The notes under the pieces: model-generated
Told to the model about the DNA's origin: nothing
The model's input: only the letters and a program-made list of their open reading frames with translations
Database searches by the model: none
Made by a program: the position numbers and the translations under genes
In this document: in pieces, positions 31,592 through 39,492 of the stretch
Layout of the letters: each line of letters starts with the position of its first letter
Position numbering within the stretch: the stretch's first letter is position 1
Origin: Hyphomicrobiales bacterium
Lineage (GTDB): Bacteria; Pseudomonadota; Alphaproteobacteria; Rhizobiales; Rhizobiaceae
DNA: 41,186 bases
Direction: 5' to 3'
Assembly (NCBI GenBank): GCA_900472675.1
Contig: UCJA01000019.1
Span: forward strand, 1-41,186

Positions 31592-32836
31592 ATGAAGAAA
31601 TTCCTGGTACTCGCCCTTTGTGTCGCGGCTGTCGCCTATGCGGGCTGGCAGTACAGGGACAGGATCCCCTATCTTTCCGACATTGCGCCGAAGACGGCAG
31701 CCACCGAAAAACCCGAGCAGGGTCAAGGTCAAGGCCAGGGAGGCCGGCGCGGCAATGGTCCGCCGCCGGTGGTGAAGACCGTTGCGGCCAGCCGGGCCGT
31801 GCTGCCAATGGACGTGACGGCGACGGGTTCCGCCGACGCGGATGAGAACACCACGATTGCGGCGCAGGAGGCAGGGATTATCACCAGCATCGCCGCCCAT
31901 GACGGCGACGTGGTGAAAGCCGGCGACCTGATCGCCAAGCTCGACGACCGGACCGCCAAGGCTGCGCTCGACAAGGACAAGGCCTTGCTGGCGCGCGACC
32001 AGGCGACGCTCACCCAGGCGGAATCGGCGCTTGCCCGCGCCAAGACGCTGGTGGAGCGCAATGCGGGAACCCAGCAGGCGCTCGACGAAGCGCAGGCTGC
32101 GCGTGACACCGCCGCGGCCACGCTGCAAAGCGACCGCGCCGCGATCGCCGCCGATGAGATCGCCGTCGAGCACACGGATATCCGCGCGCCGTTCGACGGG
32201 CGGCTTGGCGATATTTCGGTCAGCAACGGCGCCTATCTCGGCGTCGGTGCCGCCGTCGTGACGATCGCTAAATACGACCCGATCTTCGTGAACTTCCATC
32301 TTCCGGAAGCCTATCTGGATGCGGTACGCCAGGGGTCCGCCGGCGGCCGCATTCCCGTCGATGCCGTGCCGCAGAGTTCCAAGGGCGCCCCGGTCAAGGG
32401 CGAGTTGACCTTCTTCAACAATGCCGTCGACACGGCGTCGGGAACGATCCTTGCCAAGGCCCGGTTCGACAATGCGTCCGGTGCGCTGTGGCCCGGCCAG
32501 TCCGTCAACGTGACCATCCACTTCCAGAGCGACAGCAAGGACATCGTCATTCCGACGGTTGCGATCAATCCGGGGGTCGACCAGCCCTTCGTCTATACGG
32601 TCGGCGACGACAAGAAGGTCCACATGACCAAGATCGAGGTATCCCGCGCCAACGGCAATAACAGCGCCGTCGCCATGGGTCTCGACGAGGGCGCTCATGT
32701 GGTGGTCGAGGGCCAGGTACAGCTGGTGGATGGCGCTGTCGTCAACGAACAGTTCGGCGGAGCCAAGGGTCAGGCGTCGGCGGGCAGCGGACGTGGCGGC
32801 GTCGACACCGCGGTCGAGGTGGGAGCTGTCAAATGA
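31592..32836 (+). CDS. RND efflux periplasmic adaptor (membrane fusion protein)
   Basis: A 414-residue adaptor linking an inner-membrane RND pump to an outer-membrane channel. It starts with a basic-hydrophobic signal or anchor (KKFLVLALCVAAVAYAGW), then a Gly-Gln-rich linker (GQGQGQGGRRGNGPPP). Next comes the barrel-sandwich half TIAAQEAGIITSIAAHDGDVVKAGDLIAKLDD, an alpha-hairpin of about 60 residues (ALDKDKALLARDQATLTQAESALARA and on), the returning half AVEHTDIRAPFDGRLG, and beta-barrel and membrane-proximal domains. ATG 31592 is preferred because the signal begins there; ATG 31574 adds six residues. Its stop overlaps the pump start (ATGA). Confidence 0.9.
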   Translation: MKKFLVLALCVAAVAYAGWQYRDRIPYLSDIAPKTAATEKPEQGQGQGQGGRRGNGPPPVVKTVAASRAVLPMDVTATGSADADENTTIAAQEAGIITSIAAHDGDVVKAGDLIAKLDDRTAKAALDKDKALLARDQATLTQAESALARAKTLVERNAGTQQALDEAQAARDTAAATLQSDRAAIAADEIAVEHTDIRAPFDGRLGDISVSNGAYLGVGAAVVTIAKYDPIFVNFHLPEAYLDAVRQGSAGGRIPVDAVPQSSKGAPVKGELTFFNNAVDTASGTILAKARFDNASGALWPGQSVNVTIHFQSDSKDIVIPTVAINPGVDQPFVYTVGDDKKVHMTKIEVSRANGNNSAVAMGLDEGAHVVVEGQVQLVDGAVVNEQFGGAKGQASAGSGRGGVDTAVEVGAVK

Positions 32837-35800
32837 TCTCCGAATTCTGCATCCGCCGCCCCGTTGCCACCACGCTTCTGGCGATCGGCGCCGTACTGGC
32901 GGGCCTTGCCGGCTACCAGCTTCTGCCGGTGGCAGCCCTGCCGCAGGTGGATTTTCCGACCGTCAACGTCTCCGCTTCGCTGACGGGCGCCTCACCGCAG
33001 ACCATGGCAACCTCGGTCGCCACGCCGCTCATCAAGAAGTTCGAGACGATCCCGGGGATCAGCGAGATCAGTGCCAGCAATTCGCTCGGCAATACATCGA
33101 TCGTGCTGCAGTTTGACCTCAACCGCGATATCGATGCAGCAGCGGCCGACGTGCAGGCGGCGATCTCGCAGGCCACCCGCCAGCTTCCCGACAACATGAC
33201 GACGCCGCCGAGCTACCGCAAGACCAACCCGGCGGATGCGCCGGTGCTGCTGCTTGCGGTGCGCAGCGACAGCATGCCGCCGAGCAAGGTGGACGAGATT
33301 GCCGAGGACATCCTATCGCCGGCGCTGTCGACCCTTTCGGGTGTTGCGGAGGTTTCGATCTACGGCTCGAAGGCCTATGCGGTGCGCGTGGAGGTCGATC
33401 CCGCCAAGCTGCAGGCGCGCGGCCTCGGGGTGCAGAGCGTCACCGATGCGATTGCGGCGGCCAACAGCCAGACCCCGGTCGGGTCACTGCAGAACGAAAG
33501 CCAGAAGCTGACCATCAGCGCGGATACGCAGCGCACCAATGCGGCGCAGTTCCGCTCGCTGGTGATCGCCTCGCCGAACGGGGCGCCGGTTCACCTCGGC
33601 GATGTGGCGCGTGTGGAAGACAGCGTTGGCACGGTCGATTCGGGCAGCTGGTATGATGGCAAACAGGGCATCATCCTTGCCATCCAGCGCCAGCCGGACG
33701 CCAATACGGTGGATGTGGTCGACGCGGTGAAAGCCAAGCTTCCGTCGCTGATGGCGGAAATGCCGGCCTCGGTCTCGATCGACGTGATGAACGACAGCTC
33801 GACCGCCATCCGTGATTCGATCTCGGACGTGAAGTTTACGCTGCTGTTGACCATCGGCCTTGTCGTGCTGGTGATCTTCCTGTTCCTCGGCCGGCTGTCG
33901 GCAACCATCGTGCCGGCACTTGCCGTGCCGCTGTCGCTGATCACCACCTTCGGCGCCATGTACATGCTCGGCTACAGCATCGACAACATATCGCTGCTCG
34001 GGCTGACGCTTTCGGTCGGTCTCGTCGTGGACGATGCGATCGTCATGCTCGAAAACATCATGCGCCATATCGAAGACGGCATGCCGGTGCGGGAGGCCGC
34101 CCTGCAGGGCTCGCGCGAGGTCAGCTACACGATCATCTCCATGTCGGTCTCGCTGATCGCCGTGTTCATCCCGATCCTGTTGATGGGCGGCGTGGTGGGT
34201 CGGCTGTTCAACGAATTCGGCATGGTGGTGGCGCTCGCGATCGTCGCCTCCACCATCGTCTCGCTGACCGTTACCCCGATGCTCGGTTCGCGCATAGGCG
34301 GCGGTCACCACAAGCCCGGCTTTATTGTGCGCAGCTTCGACAATGGCTTCAACTGGACGCTGCGCGGCTATGATCGGGCGGTCGGCTGGTGCCTCAGCCA
34401 CCACATGATCATCATGCTGGTTTTCCTCGCCTCGGTCGGTGGGTCGCTCTACCTGTTCAAGACGCTGCCCTCGAGCTTCTTCCCGCAGGAAGATATCGGC
34501 CGCCTGTCGATCTCGACGCGGGCCCGCGAAGACATATCCTACACCGCCATGCGCGACCTGCAGGCGCAGGTGGCGGACGCCGTGCGCGCTAACCCTGCCG
34601 TCAAGCATGTCACCTCGATCGTCGGGGGCAACGCCCGCAGCCCGCTCAACAACGGCACGATGTTCGTGGAGCTGAAGGAACGCACCGAGCGTCCCCTGCT
34701 CGACCAGACGCTGCGGGAGCTGCGCCAGAGCACATCCAAGATTGCCGGCATCAAGGCCTTCATCACGCCGCAGCAGAGCCTGCGGTTTGGTGGCCGTTCA
34801 ACCGCCAGCCAGTATCAGCTGGTGGTGCAATCGGTGAATGCAGCCCAGACCAACCAGTGGTCGGGCAAGCTGCAGGACGCGATGCGCAAGGACACAGCGC
34901 ACTTCACCGACGTGACCTCGGATGCGCAGAACGCCGCGATCGAAGCCAATATCAAGGTGGATACGGAAAAGGCCGCTGCCTTCGGGATTACCGACCAGAC
35001 GCTGCGACAGACGCTGGAAATGGCGTTCGGCGGCTATACGGCGGGCGAGATCCAGTCGACCGGCGACAGCTACGACGTGATCACCGAGTTCGACACGACG
35101 CGGGCCTGGAACGACCAGATGCTGCAGGATATCCGCGTCATGTCGACGAATGGTGCGCTGGTGCCGCTTTCCAACTTCGCCTCGGTGCAGCGCCGCACGG
35201 GACCGGTGACGATCAACCAGACCGGCCAGCTGGTGTCGACCACGGTGTCGTTCAACCTGCCGCAGGGCGTGGCGCTGGGTGACGCGACCGCGGCCATCAA
35301 CTCGCTGAAGACGCAGATCCAGATGCCGACCGACGTGTTCACCTCCTATGGCGGCACGGCGCAGATTTTTCAGCAGAGCCAGGGCAATACGCCCATGCTG
35401 ATTCTCGCCGCCGTGCTCACCATCTATGTGGTGCTGGGTGTGCTCTACGAGAGCTTCATCCACCCGCTGACCATCCTGTCCGGCCTGCCTGCGGCGGCCT
35501 TCGGGGCGCTGCTGGCGCTTAAAATCTTCGGCTTCGACCTGTCGATCATCGCGCTGATCGGCCTGTTGATGCTGATCGGAATCGTCAAGAAGAACGCCAT
35601 CATGATGATCGACGTGGCGGTGGAAACCATGCGGGAAAAGGGCGAAAGCGCTGCGGAGGCGATCCACGAGGCCTGCGTGCGGCGTTTCCGGCCGATCATG
35701 ATGACCACCTTCTGCGCGCTGCTCGGGGCGCTGCCGATCGCGCTCGGCACCGGTGCCTCGTCGGAGCTGCGCCAGCCGCTCGGCGTCGCCGTCGTCGGCG

Positions 35801-35961
35801 GTCTGATCGTTTCCCAGGCGCTGACGCTGTTCATTACGCCGGTCATCTTCGTGGAGATGGACCGCTTCGGCCGCTTCCTCGCCCGCCTCTGGAAGGGCAA
35901 GGACGAGGACCATCTGCGCGAAGCCAATGACGACCGCCCGACTGCGATCGCCGCGGAATGA
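32833..35961 (+). CDS. RND-family multidrug efflux pump (AcrB/MdtB type)
   Basis: A 1042-residue proton-driven exporter in the inner membrane. It opens ISEFCIRRPVATTLLAIG and has twelve predicted helices with two large periplasmic loops (after helices 1 and 7). The proton-relay pair Asp400-Asp401 lies in SVGLVVDDAIVMLEN (helix 4), and the second repeat has IGLLMLIGIVKKNAIMMID near residues 915-932. It overlaps the adaptor gene by four bases and is followed by a terminator, so adaptor and pump are a two-gene operon. No outer-membrane factor is encoded here; a shared TolC-like protein must be used. Substrates are unknown. Confidence 0.93.
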   Translation: MISEFCIRRPVATTLLAIGAVLAGLAGYQLLPVAALPQVDFPTVNVSASLTGASPQTMATSVATPLIKKFETIPGISEISASNSLGNTSIVLQFDLNRDIDAAAADVQAAISQATRQLPDNMTTPPSYRKTNPADAPVLLLAVRSDSMPPSKVDEIAEDILSPALSTLSGVAEVSIYGSKAYAVRVEVDPAKLQARGLGVQSVTDAIAAANSQTPVGSLQNESQKLTISADTQRTNAAQFRSLVIASPNGAPVHLGDVARVEDSVGTVDSGSWYDGKQGIILAIQRQPDANTVDVVDAVKAKLPSLMAEMPASVSIDVMNDSSTAIRDSISDVKFTLLLTIGLVVLVIFLFLGRLSATIVPALAVPLSLITTFGAMYMLGYSIDNISLLGLTLSVGLVVDDAIVMLENIMRHIEDGMPVREAALQGSREVSYTIISMSVSLIAVFIPILLMGGVVGRLFNEFGMVVALAIVASTIVSLTVTPMLGSRIGGGHHKPGFIVRSFDNGFNWTLRGYDRAVGWCLSHHMIIMLVFLASVGGSLYLFKTLPSSFFPQEDIGRLSISTRAREDISYTAMRDLQAQVADAVRANPAVKHVTSIVGGNARSPLNNGTMFVELKERTERPLLDQTLRELRQSTSKIAGIKAFITPQQSLRFGGRSTASQYQLVVQSVNAAQTNQWSGKLQDAMRKDTAHFTDVTSDAQNAAIEANIKVDTEKAAAFGITDQTLRQTLEMAFGGYTAGEIQSTGDSYDVITEFDTTRAWNDQMLQDIRVMSTNGALVPLSNFASVQRRTGPVTINQTGQLVSTTVSFNLPQGVALGDATAAINSLKTQIQMPTDVFTSYGGTAQIFQQSQGNTPMLILAAVLTIYVVLGVLYESFIHPLTILSGLPAAAFGALLALKIFGFDLSIIALIGLLMLIGIVKKNAIMMIDVAVETMREKGESAAEAIHEACVRRFRPIMMTTFCALLGALPIALGTGASSELRQPLGVAVVGGLIVSQALTLFITPVIFVEMDRFGRFLARLWKGKDEDHLREANDDRPTAIAAE

Positions 35962-35963
35962 TC

Positions 35964-35994
35964 AAAGAGGGCAGCGCCTGCGCCCTGCCCTTTT
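35964..35994 (+). terminator. Rho-independent terminator after the RND operon
   Basis: AAAGAGGGCAG (35964-35974) pairs with CTGCCCTTTT (35985-35994), the loop containing a further CGC/GCG pairing, and the arm ends in T4. It begins two bases past the pump stop codon. It may also limit readthrough from the convergent RidA gene. Confidence 0.8.
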
Positions 35995-36014
35995 GGTTCG
36001 GCTCTCCTTGTCGA

Positions 36015-36413
36015 TCACGCCGCCTGCGGCAGTCTCGCGATGACCTTGATCTCGAAATCGAAACCGGCCAGCCAGTTGACGCCGACCGCCGTCCAGTTCG
36101 GATAGGGCTGCTCGCCGAAGGCCGCCAGTCGCACGGTGTCGACCGTCGCAAACTGGTTTTCCGGATCGGTGTGGAAGCTCGTCACGTCGACCACGTCATC
36201 CAAGGTGGCGCCGGCGGCCTTCAGCACCGCTTTGAGATTATCGAAGGCGCGCTGGACCTGCTTGTCGAACTCAGGCTCCGGCGAGCCGTCCTCGCGGCTG
36301 CCCACCTGCCCGGATACGAAGAGCAGGTCTCCGGAGCGGATGGCCGCCGAGTAGCGGTTGATCTCGTACAGGGCCTGACGGCCGGCAGGAAAAATGGCGT
36401 CGCGCTTGTTCAT
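36015..36413 (-). CDS. RidA/YjgF-family protein (Rid subfamily)
   Basis: A 132-residue trimeric cytosolic protein of the family whose archetype, RidA, hydrolyses reactive enamine/imine intermediates. It shows INRYSAAIRSGDLLFVSGQVG near the N terminus, QVQRAFDNLKAVLKAAGATLDDVVDVTSFHTD in the middle and AVGVNWLAGFDFEIKVIARL at the end. The Arg expected in the C-terminal RidA motif is absent (Ala-Val-Gly-Val where RidA has Arg), so this is likely one of the Rid1-7 subgroups and not RidA itself. MNKRDAIFPAG is chosen as start (GGAG eight bases upstream of the ATG at 36413). Divergent from a TetR gene, with three operators between them. Confidence 0.82.
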   Translation of the reverse strand: MNKRDAIFPAGRQALYEINRYSAAIRSGDLLFVSGQVGSREDGSPEPEFDKQVQRAFDNLKAVLKAAGATLDDVVDVTSFHTDPENQFATVDTVRLAAFGEQPYPNWTAVGVNWLAGFDFEIKVIARLPQAA

Positions 36414-36448
36414 TGTCATGCTCCATTGCACCGGGAGCTGCATCTGAT

Positions 36449-36514
36449 ATACGCTCCGTATGTGAATTAATAGAGTACATACGTGGCGTATGTCAACTAA
36501 CATACGTCTCGTAT
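36449..36514. promoter_or_regulatory. Three ATACG-N3-CGTAT operator-like palindromes
   Basis: Identical arms ATACG and CGTAT with three-base spacers occur at 36449-36461 (spacer CTC), 36479-36491 (TGG) and 36502-36514 (TCT). The middle copy extends to ACATACGTGGCGTATGT (36477-36493). Centres are 30 and 23 bases apart. They fill the region between the divergent RidA and TetR starts (36413 and 36527), a classic place for TetR autorepression and control of the neighbour. Confidence 0.85.
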
Positions 36515-36526
36515 CATGAACTGGAG

Positions 36527-37129
36527 ATGACAGTGGCAGTGAAACGGCGAGCGGAAATGGTCGAGGAGACCCGTGCCAAGCTGATCGCGGCTGCCCGGGA
36601 AGCCTTTGCGACCAAAGGCTATGCGGCCGCCTCGATGGACGACCTGACCGCCGCAGCCGGGCTGACGCGCGGCGCGCTCTATCATAACTTCGGCGACAAG
36701 AAGGGCCTGCTGCAGGCGGTCATCGACCAGATCGATGCGGAGATGCTGGCCCGGATGCGCCTTGCGGGGGAGAGTGCGGCAACCAGCTGGGATGCCTTCA
36801 TGGCGGAAGGCATCGCCTATATCGACATGGCGCTCGAGCCGGAGATCCAGCGGATCATGCTTCTGGACGGGCCGGCGGTGCTCGGCGATCCGTCGCTCTG
36901 GCCCAACCAGAGTGCCTGTCTTCGCACGAGCACGCAGGCCATCCAGGCGCTGATCGACGAGGGGACGGTCGCCGACATCGACGCCGAAGCGGCGGCGCGG
37001 CTGCTGAATGGCGCCGCTCTCAATGCCGCCCTGTGGATTGCGGCAGCCGACGACCCGCACGCGGTTCTCTCCCGTGCCGTCGAGGCATTCCGGCATCTGG
37101 CGCGCGGCCTGTTGCGCATAAACGCGTAA
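36527..37129 (+). CDS. TetR/AcrR-family transcriptional repressor
   Basis: A 200-residue regulator. The helix-turn-helix domain covers about 12-58: AAREAFATKGYAAASMDDLTAAAGLTRGALYHNFGDKKGLLQAVI, with Tyr-His-Asn-Phe matching the family Y-x-x-F end. The C-terminal alpha-helical domain (about 65-190) binds an unknown ligand. ATG 36527 directly follows GGAG, while GTG 36533 has that site at six bases and may be the true start. It very likely binds the three ATACG-N3-CGTAT sites upstream and controls itself and the RidA gene. It is close to, but not next to, the RND operon. Confidence 0.9.
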   Translation: MTVAVKRRAEMVEETRAKLIAAAREAFATKGYAAASMDDLTAAAGLTRGALYHNFGDKKGLLQAVIDQIDAEMLARMRLAGESAATSWDAFMAEGIAYIDMALEPEIQRIMLLDGPAVLGDPSLWPNQSACLRTSTQAIQALIDEGTVADIDAEAAARLLNGAALNAALWIAAADDPHAVLSRAVEAFRHLARGLLRINA

Positions 37130-37144
37130 GCCGCACCCGTCCGG

Positions 37145-38224
37145 CTAGTGTCTTGCGCGCGCGTCTCTCGCGAGACCGTGGGCAACTAACCGATCGATGA
37201 CCTCGGCGTAACCGATGCCGCTTGCCGCCATGGCCTTGGCGTACATGCTGATATTGGTGAAGCCGGGAATGGTGTTGACCTCGTTGACGAGGAACTTCAT
37301 GTCCGGCGTCAGGAAGAAATCGACCCGGGCCATGCCGTCGCAACCCAGCGCCCGAAAGGCGACCGCCGCCGCGGCGCGGATCTCCCATTCAATCTCGTCG
37401 GGCAGGTCCGCCGGTACCTTCAGAGCTGCGCCGTCAGGGTCGAGATATTTCGCATCGTAGCTGTAGAAGCCATGGCTCTCGGCCGGCATAACCTCGCCCG
37501 GGCGGGACACGAACAGGCCGCCCTTTTCATCTTCCAGCACGCTGCATTCGATCTCGCGGCCGGCGATAAATTGCTCCGCCAGCAGCTTGCGGTCATGGGC
37601 GAAGGCGGCGTCGAGCGAGCGCGCCCATTCCTGGCTGCCCGAGACCTTGGCGACGCCGACCGACGAGCCCTGCCGTGCGGGCTTGAGGAAGACCGGCGAG
37701 CCCAGCTTCTGCTCCAGTTCCTCGAGCGGCGGAACCGCGCCCTCCTCGATCGTGACGAAGCGGGCGACCGGCAGACCTGCTGCCTTCAGGAGCCGCTTGG
37801 CGATATCCTTGTCGAGGGCGGCGGCAGAGCCCAGAATGCCACAGCCCGCCAGCGGCACCTCCGCCACGTCGGCAAGGCCCTGCACCGAGCCATCCTCGCC
37901 ATGCAGGCCATGCAGCACCGGAAACAGGATGTCGCATCGTTCCGCCTCTTGCGCCACGCCATCCGGCGACACAGCGAGCATCCGCCCCTTCCCGCCCGGC
38001 ACGAGGCAGAGCTCCACGCCGTCCGAAGGACAGGCGAGCCTGCCCTCGATGACACTGCTGCGAAGCCAGCGCCCCTCACGGGTGACGAAGATCGGCAGCG
38101 GATCGTATCTGTCGGGGTCGAGAGCAGCCAGGACGTTTGTCGCCGACAGGATCGATACCTCATGCTCGGGAGACCGGCCGCCAAACAGCACGGCGATCCG
38201 CAGTCTCGAAGGGAATGCGCTCAC
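37145..38224 (-). CDS. ddlA: D-alanine--D-alanine ligase
   Basis: A 359-residue cytosolic ATP-grasp enzyme that joins two D-Ala for the peptidoglycan precursor. It starts VLFGGRSPEHEVSILSATNV (residues 12-31), shows HGLHGEDGSVQGL, the glycine-rich FLKPARQGSSVGVAKV in the ATP-grasp core, and the metal-binding end ARVDFFLTPDMKFLVNEVNTIPGFTNISMY. Its N-terminal SPEHEVS and length fit DdlA-type ligases. The start is GTG, eight bases after GGAG. It is separated by 222 bases from a divergent ampR gene. A second ligase (DdlB in the cell division cluster) is usual in rhizobia, so this may be a dispensable paralogue. Confidence 0.92.
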   Translation of the reverse strand: MSAFPSRLRIAVLFGGRSPEHEVSILSATNVLAALDPDRYDPLPIFVTREGRWLRSSVIEGRLACPSDGVELCLVPGGKGRMLAVSPDGVAQEAERCDILFPVLHGLHGEDGSVQGLADVAEVPLAGCGILGSAAALDKDIAKRLLKAAGLPVARFVTIEEGAVPPLEELEQKLGSPVFLKPARQGSSVGVAKVSGSQEWARSLDAAFAHDRKLLAEQFIAGREIECSVLEDEKGGLFVSRPGEVMPAESHGFYSYDAKYLDPDGAALKVPADLPDEIEWEIRAAAAVAFRALGCDGMARVDFFLTPDMKFLVNEVNTIPGFTNISMYAKAMAASGIGYAEVIDRLVAHGLARDARARH

Positions 38225-38417
38225 GGGAAAGCTCCGAATAAGAGTTAGGGCTTGGCGACAAGGCCGGGCAGATGGAGCGGCTCCGACGTAACGGTCAGAA
38301 TCGCCGGCGAAAACGTGAGAAAGAGAGTGTTTGCGGGGCCATGCCCTGCTCCGGATGAGGTGTGAGTGCAGTTCTAGGCCCGCTTGAAGGTGCGGATCAA
38401 ACGATGATAACTGCTGT

Positions 38418-38432
38418 CTGACATTAGCTCAG
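38418..38432. promoter_or_regulatory. LysR-type T-N11-A box before ampR
   Basis: CTGACATTAGCTCAG contains CTGA-N7-TCAG, and the outer T and A are spaced T-N11-A as in LysR-family boxes. It is 14 bases before the ampR ATG (38447) and next to a small palindrome TAGCT-C-AGCTA (38425-38435). It is a plausible AmpR site between ampR and ddlA, though short motifs of this kind occur by chance. Confidence 0.4.
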
Positions 38433-38446
38433 CTAGGGCATCACGC

Positions 38447-39337
38447 ATGGTTCGACCGCATCTTCCGCTCAACGCCCTGCGCGCCTTCGAGGCGGCGGCC
38501 CGGCATCTGAGCTTCACCCGGGCGGCAGTCGAGCTCTGCGTCACCCAGGCCGCCGTCAGCCATCAGGTGAAGATCCTTGAGCAGCGGCTGGGCGCGACGC
38601 TGTTCCGGCGGCTGCCGCGCGGGCTGATGATCACGGAGGAAGGACAGGCGCTGCTGCCGGCGCTGCAGGAGAGTTTTGACCGCATGGCGGACATGCTGGA
38701 CCGGTTCGAGGGCGGGCATGTGCGCCAGGTGCTGAAGCTCGGCACTGTCGGGACGTTTGCGGTCGGATGGCTGGTGCCGCGGCTCGCCGATTTCCACCAG
38801 CGATACCCGTTCGTCGATCTCAGGCTTTCCACCAACAACAACCGCGTCGACATCGCGGCTGAAGGGCTCGACTACGCGATCAAGTTCGGCAATGGCGCCT
38901 GGAACGACACCGAAGCCGAAACGCTGTTCGAGGCCCCGCTTTCGGTGCTGTGCATCCCGTCCATCGCGGAGCAGCTGAGGTCGCTCGAGGACGTGGCAGC
39001 GCGGCCTCTGTTGCGCTCCTACAGGGCGGATGAATGGCCGAGCTGGTTTGCGGCCGCGGCCGTCGCCCCGCCGCCGATCCACGGCCTGGTGTTCGACAGT
39101 TCCATCCTGATGGTCGAAGCCGCGCTGCAGGGCGCCGGCGTTGCGCTTGCGCCGCCGCTGATGTTTTCCCGCCAGCTGGCGGCGGGCGCGCTGCGGCAGC
39201 CGTTCCCGATCTCTATTTCCAAGGGCAGCTACTGGCTGACGCGGCTGAAATCCCGCGCGCCGACGCCGGCCATGGAGATTTTTCGGGGGTGGCTTGCCGA
39301 GCAGGCGGCGCAAACACGCGGCCAGATGGAAATCTAG
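38447..39337 (+). CDS. ampR: LysR-type regulator AmpR
   Basis: A 296-residue LysR-family regulator that I recognise as AmpR by its near-verbatim blocks: MVRPHLPLNALRAFEAAARH, LSFTRAAVELCVTQAAVSHQ (the winged helix-turn-helix, about 20-65), then RRLPRGLMITEEGQALLP, GTFAVGWLVPRL and LSTNNNRVDIAAEGLDYAI, and LLRSYRADEWPSWF. AmpR senses peptidoglycan turnover: UDP-MurNAc-pentapeptide keeps it repressive and anhydro-muropeptides make it an activator of ampC. Here no beta-lactamase gene is next to it; the divergent neighbour is ddlA, whose product goes into the AmpR ligand UDP-MurNAc-pentapeptide. Confidence 0.9.
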   Translation: MVRPHLPLNALRAFEAAARHLSFTRAAVELCVTQAAVSHQVKILEQRLGATLFRRLPRGLMITEEGQALLPALQESFDRMADMLDRFEGGHVRQVLKLGTVGTFAVGWLVPRLADFHQRYPFVDLRLSTNNNRVDIAAEGLDYAIKFGNGAWNDTEAETLFEAPLSVLCIPSIAEQLRSLEDVAARPLLRSYRADEWPSWFAAAAVAPPPIHGLVFDSSILMVEAALQGAGVALAPPLMFSRQLAAGALRQPFPISISKGSYWLTRLKSRAPTPAMEIFRGWLAEQAAQTRGQMEI

Positions 39338-39492
39338 ATCCGCCGGGTTGCCTTCCCGGCCCCCTTGTGCGATCACGCGCCCTCTCAAAAACAGCAGGGG
39401 CGCGCGGGAAAAAACCGTGCCGTTCCATCGTCGGCACCGGTGCCTGCACCGCGGGCCGTCCGACCCCATTCACGATCTTCAGGAGTACGGCC

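Noticed and set aside
38225..38446. A hidden ampC or other beta-lactamase gene next to ampR
   Set aside because: The divergent gene is a D-Ala-D-Ala ligase, the intergenic gap has no coding frame, and the downstream gene is an Hsp70-type ATPase.
39370..39415. Hairpin-like GCGCCC/GGGCGC between ampR and the Hsp70-like gene
   Set aside because: It is followed by an A run and not a T run on the plus strand, and the T run on the minus strand precedes the stem, so it fits no intrinsic terminator.
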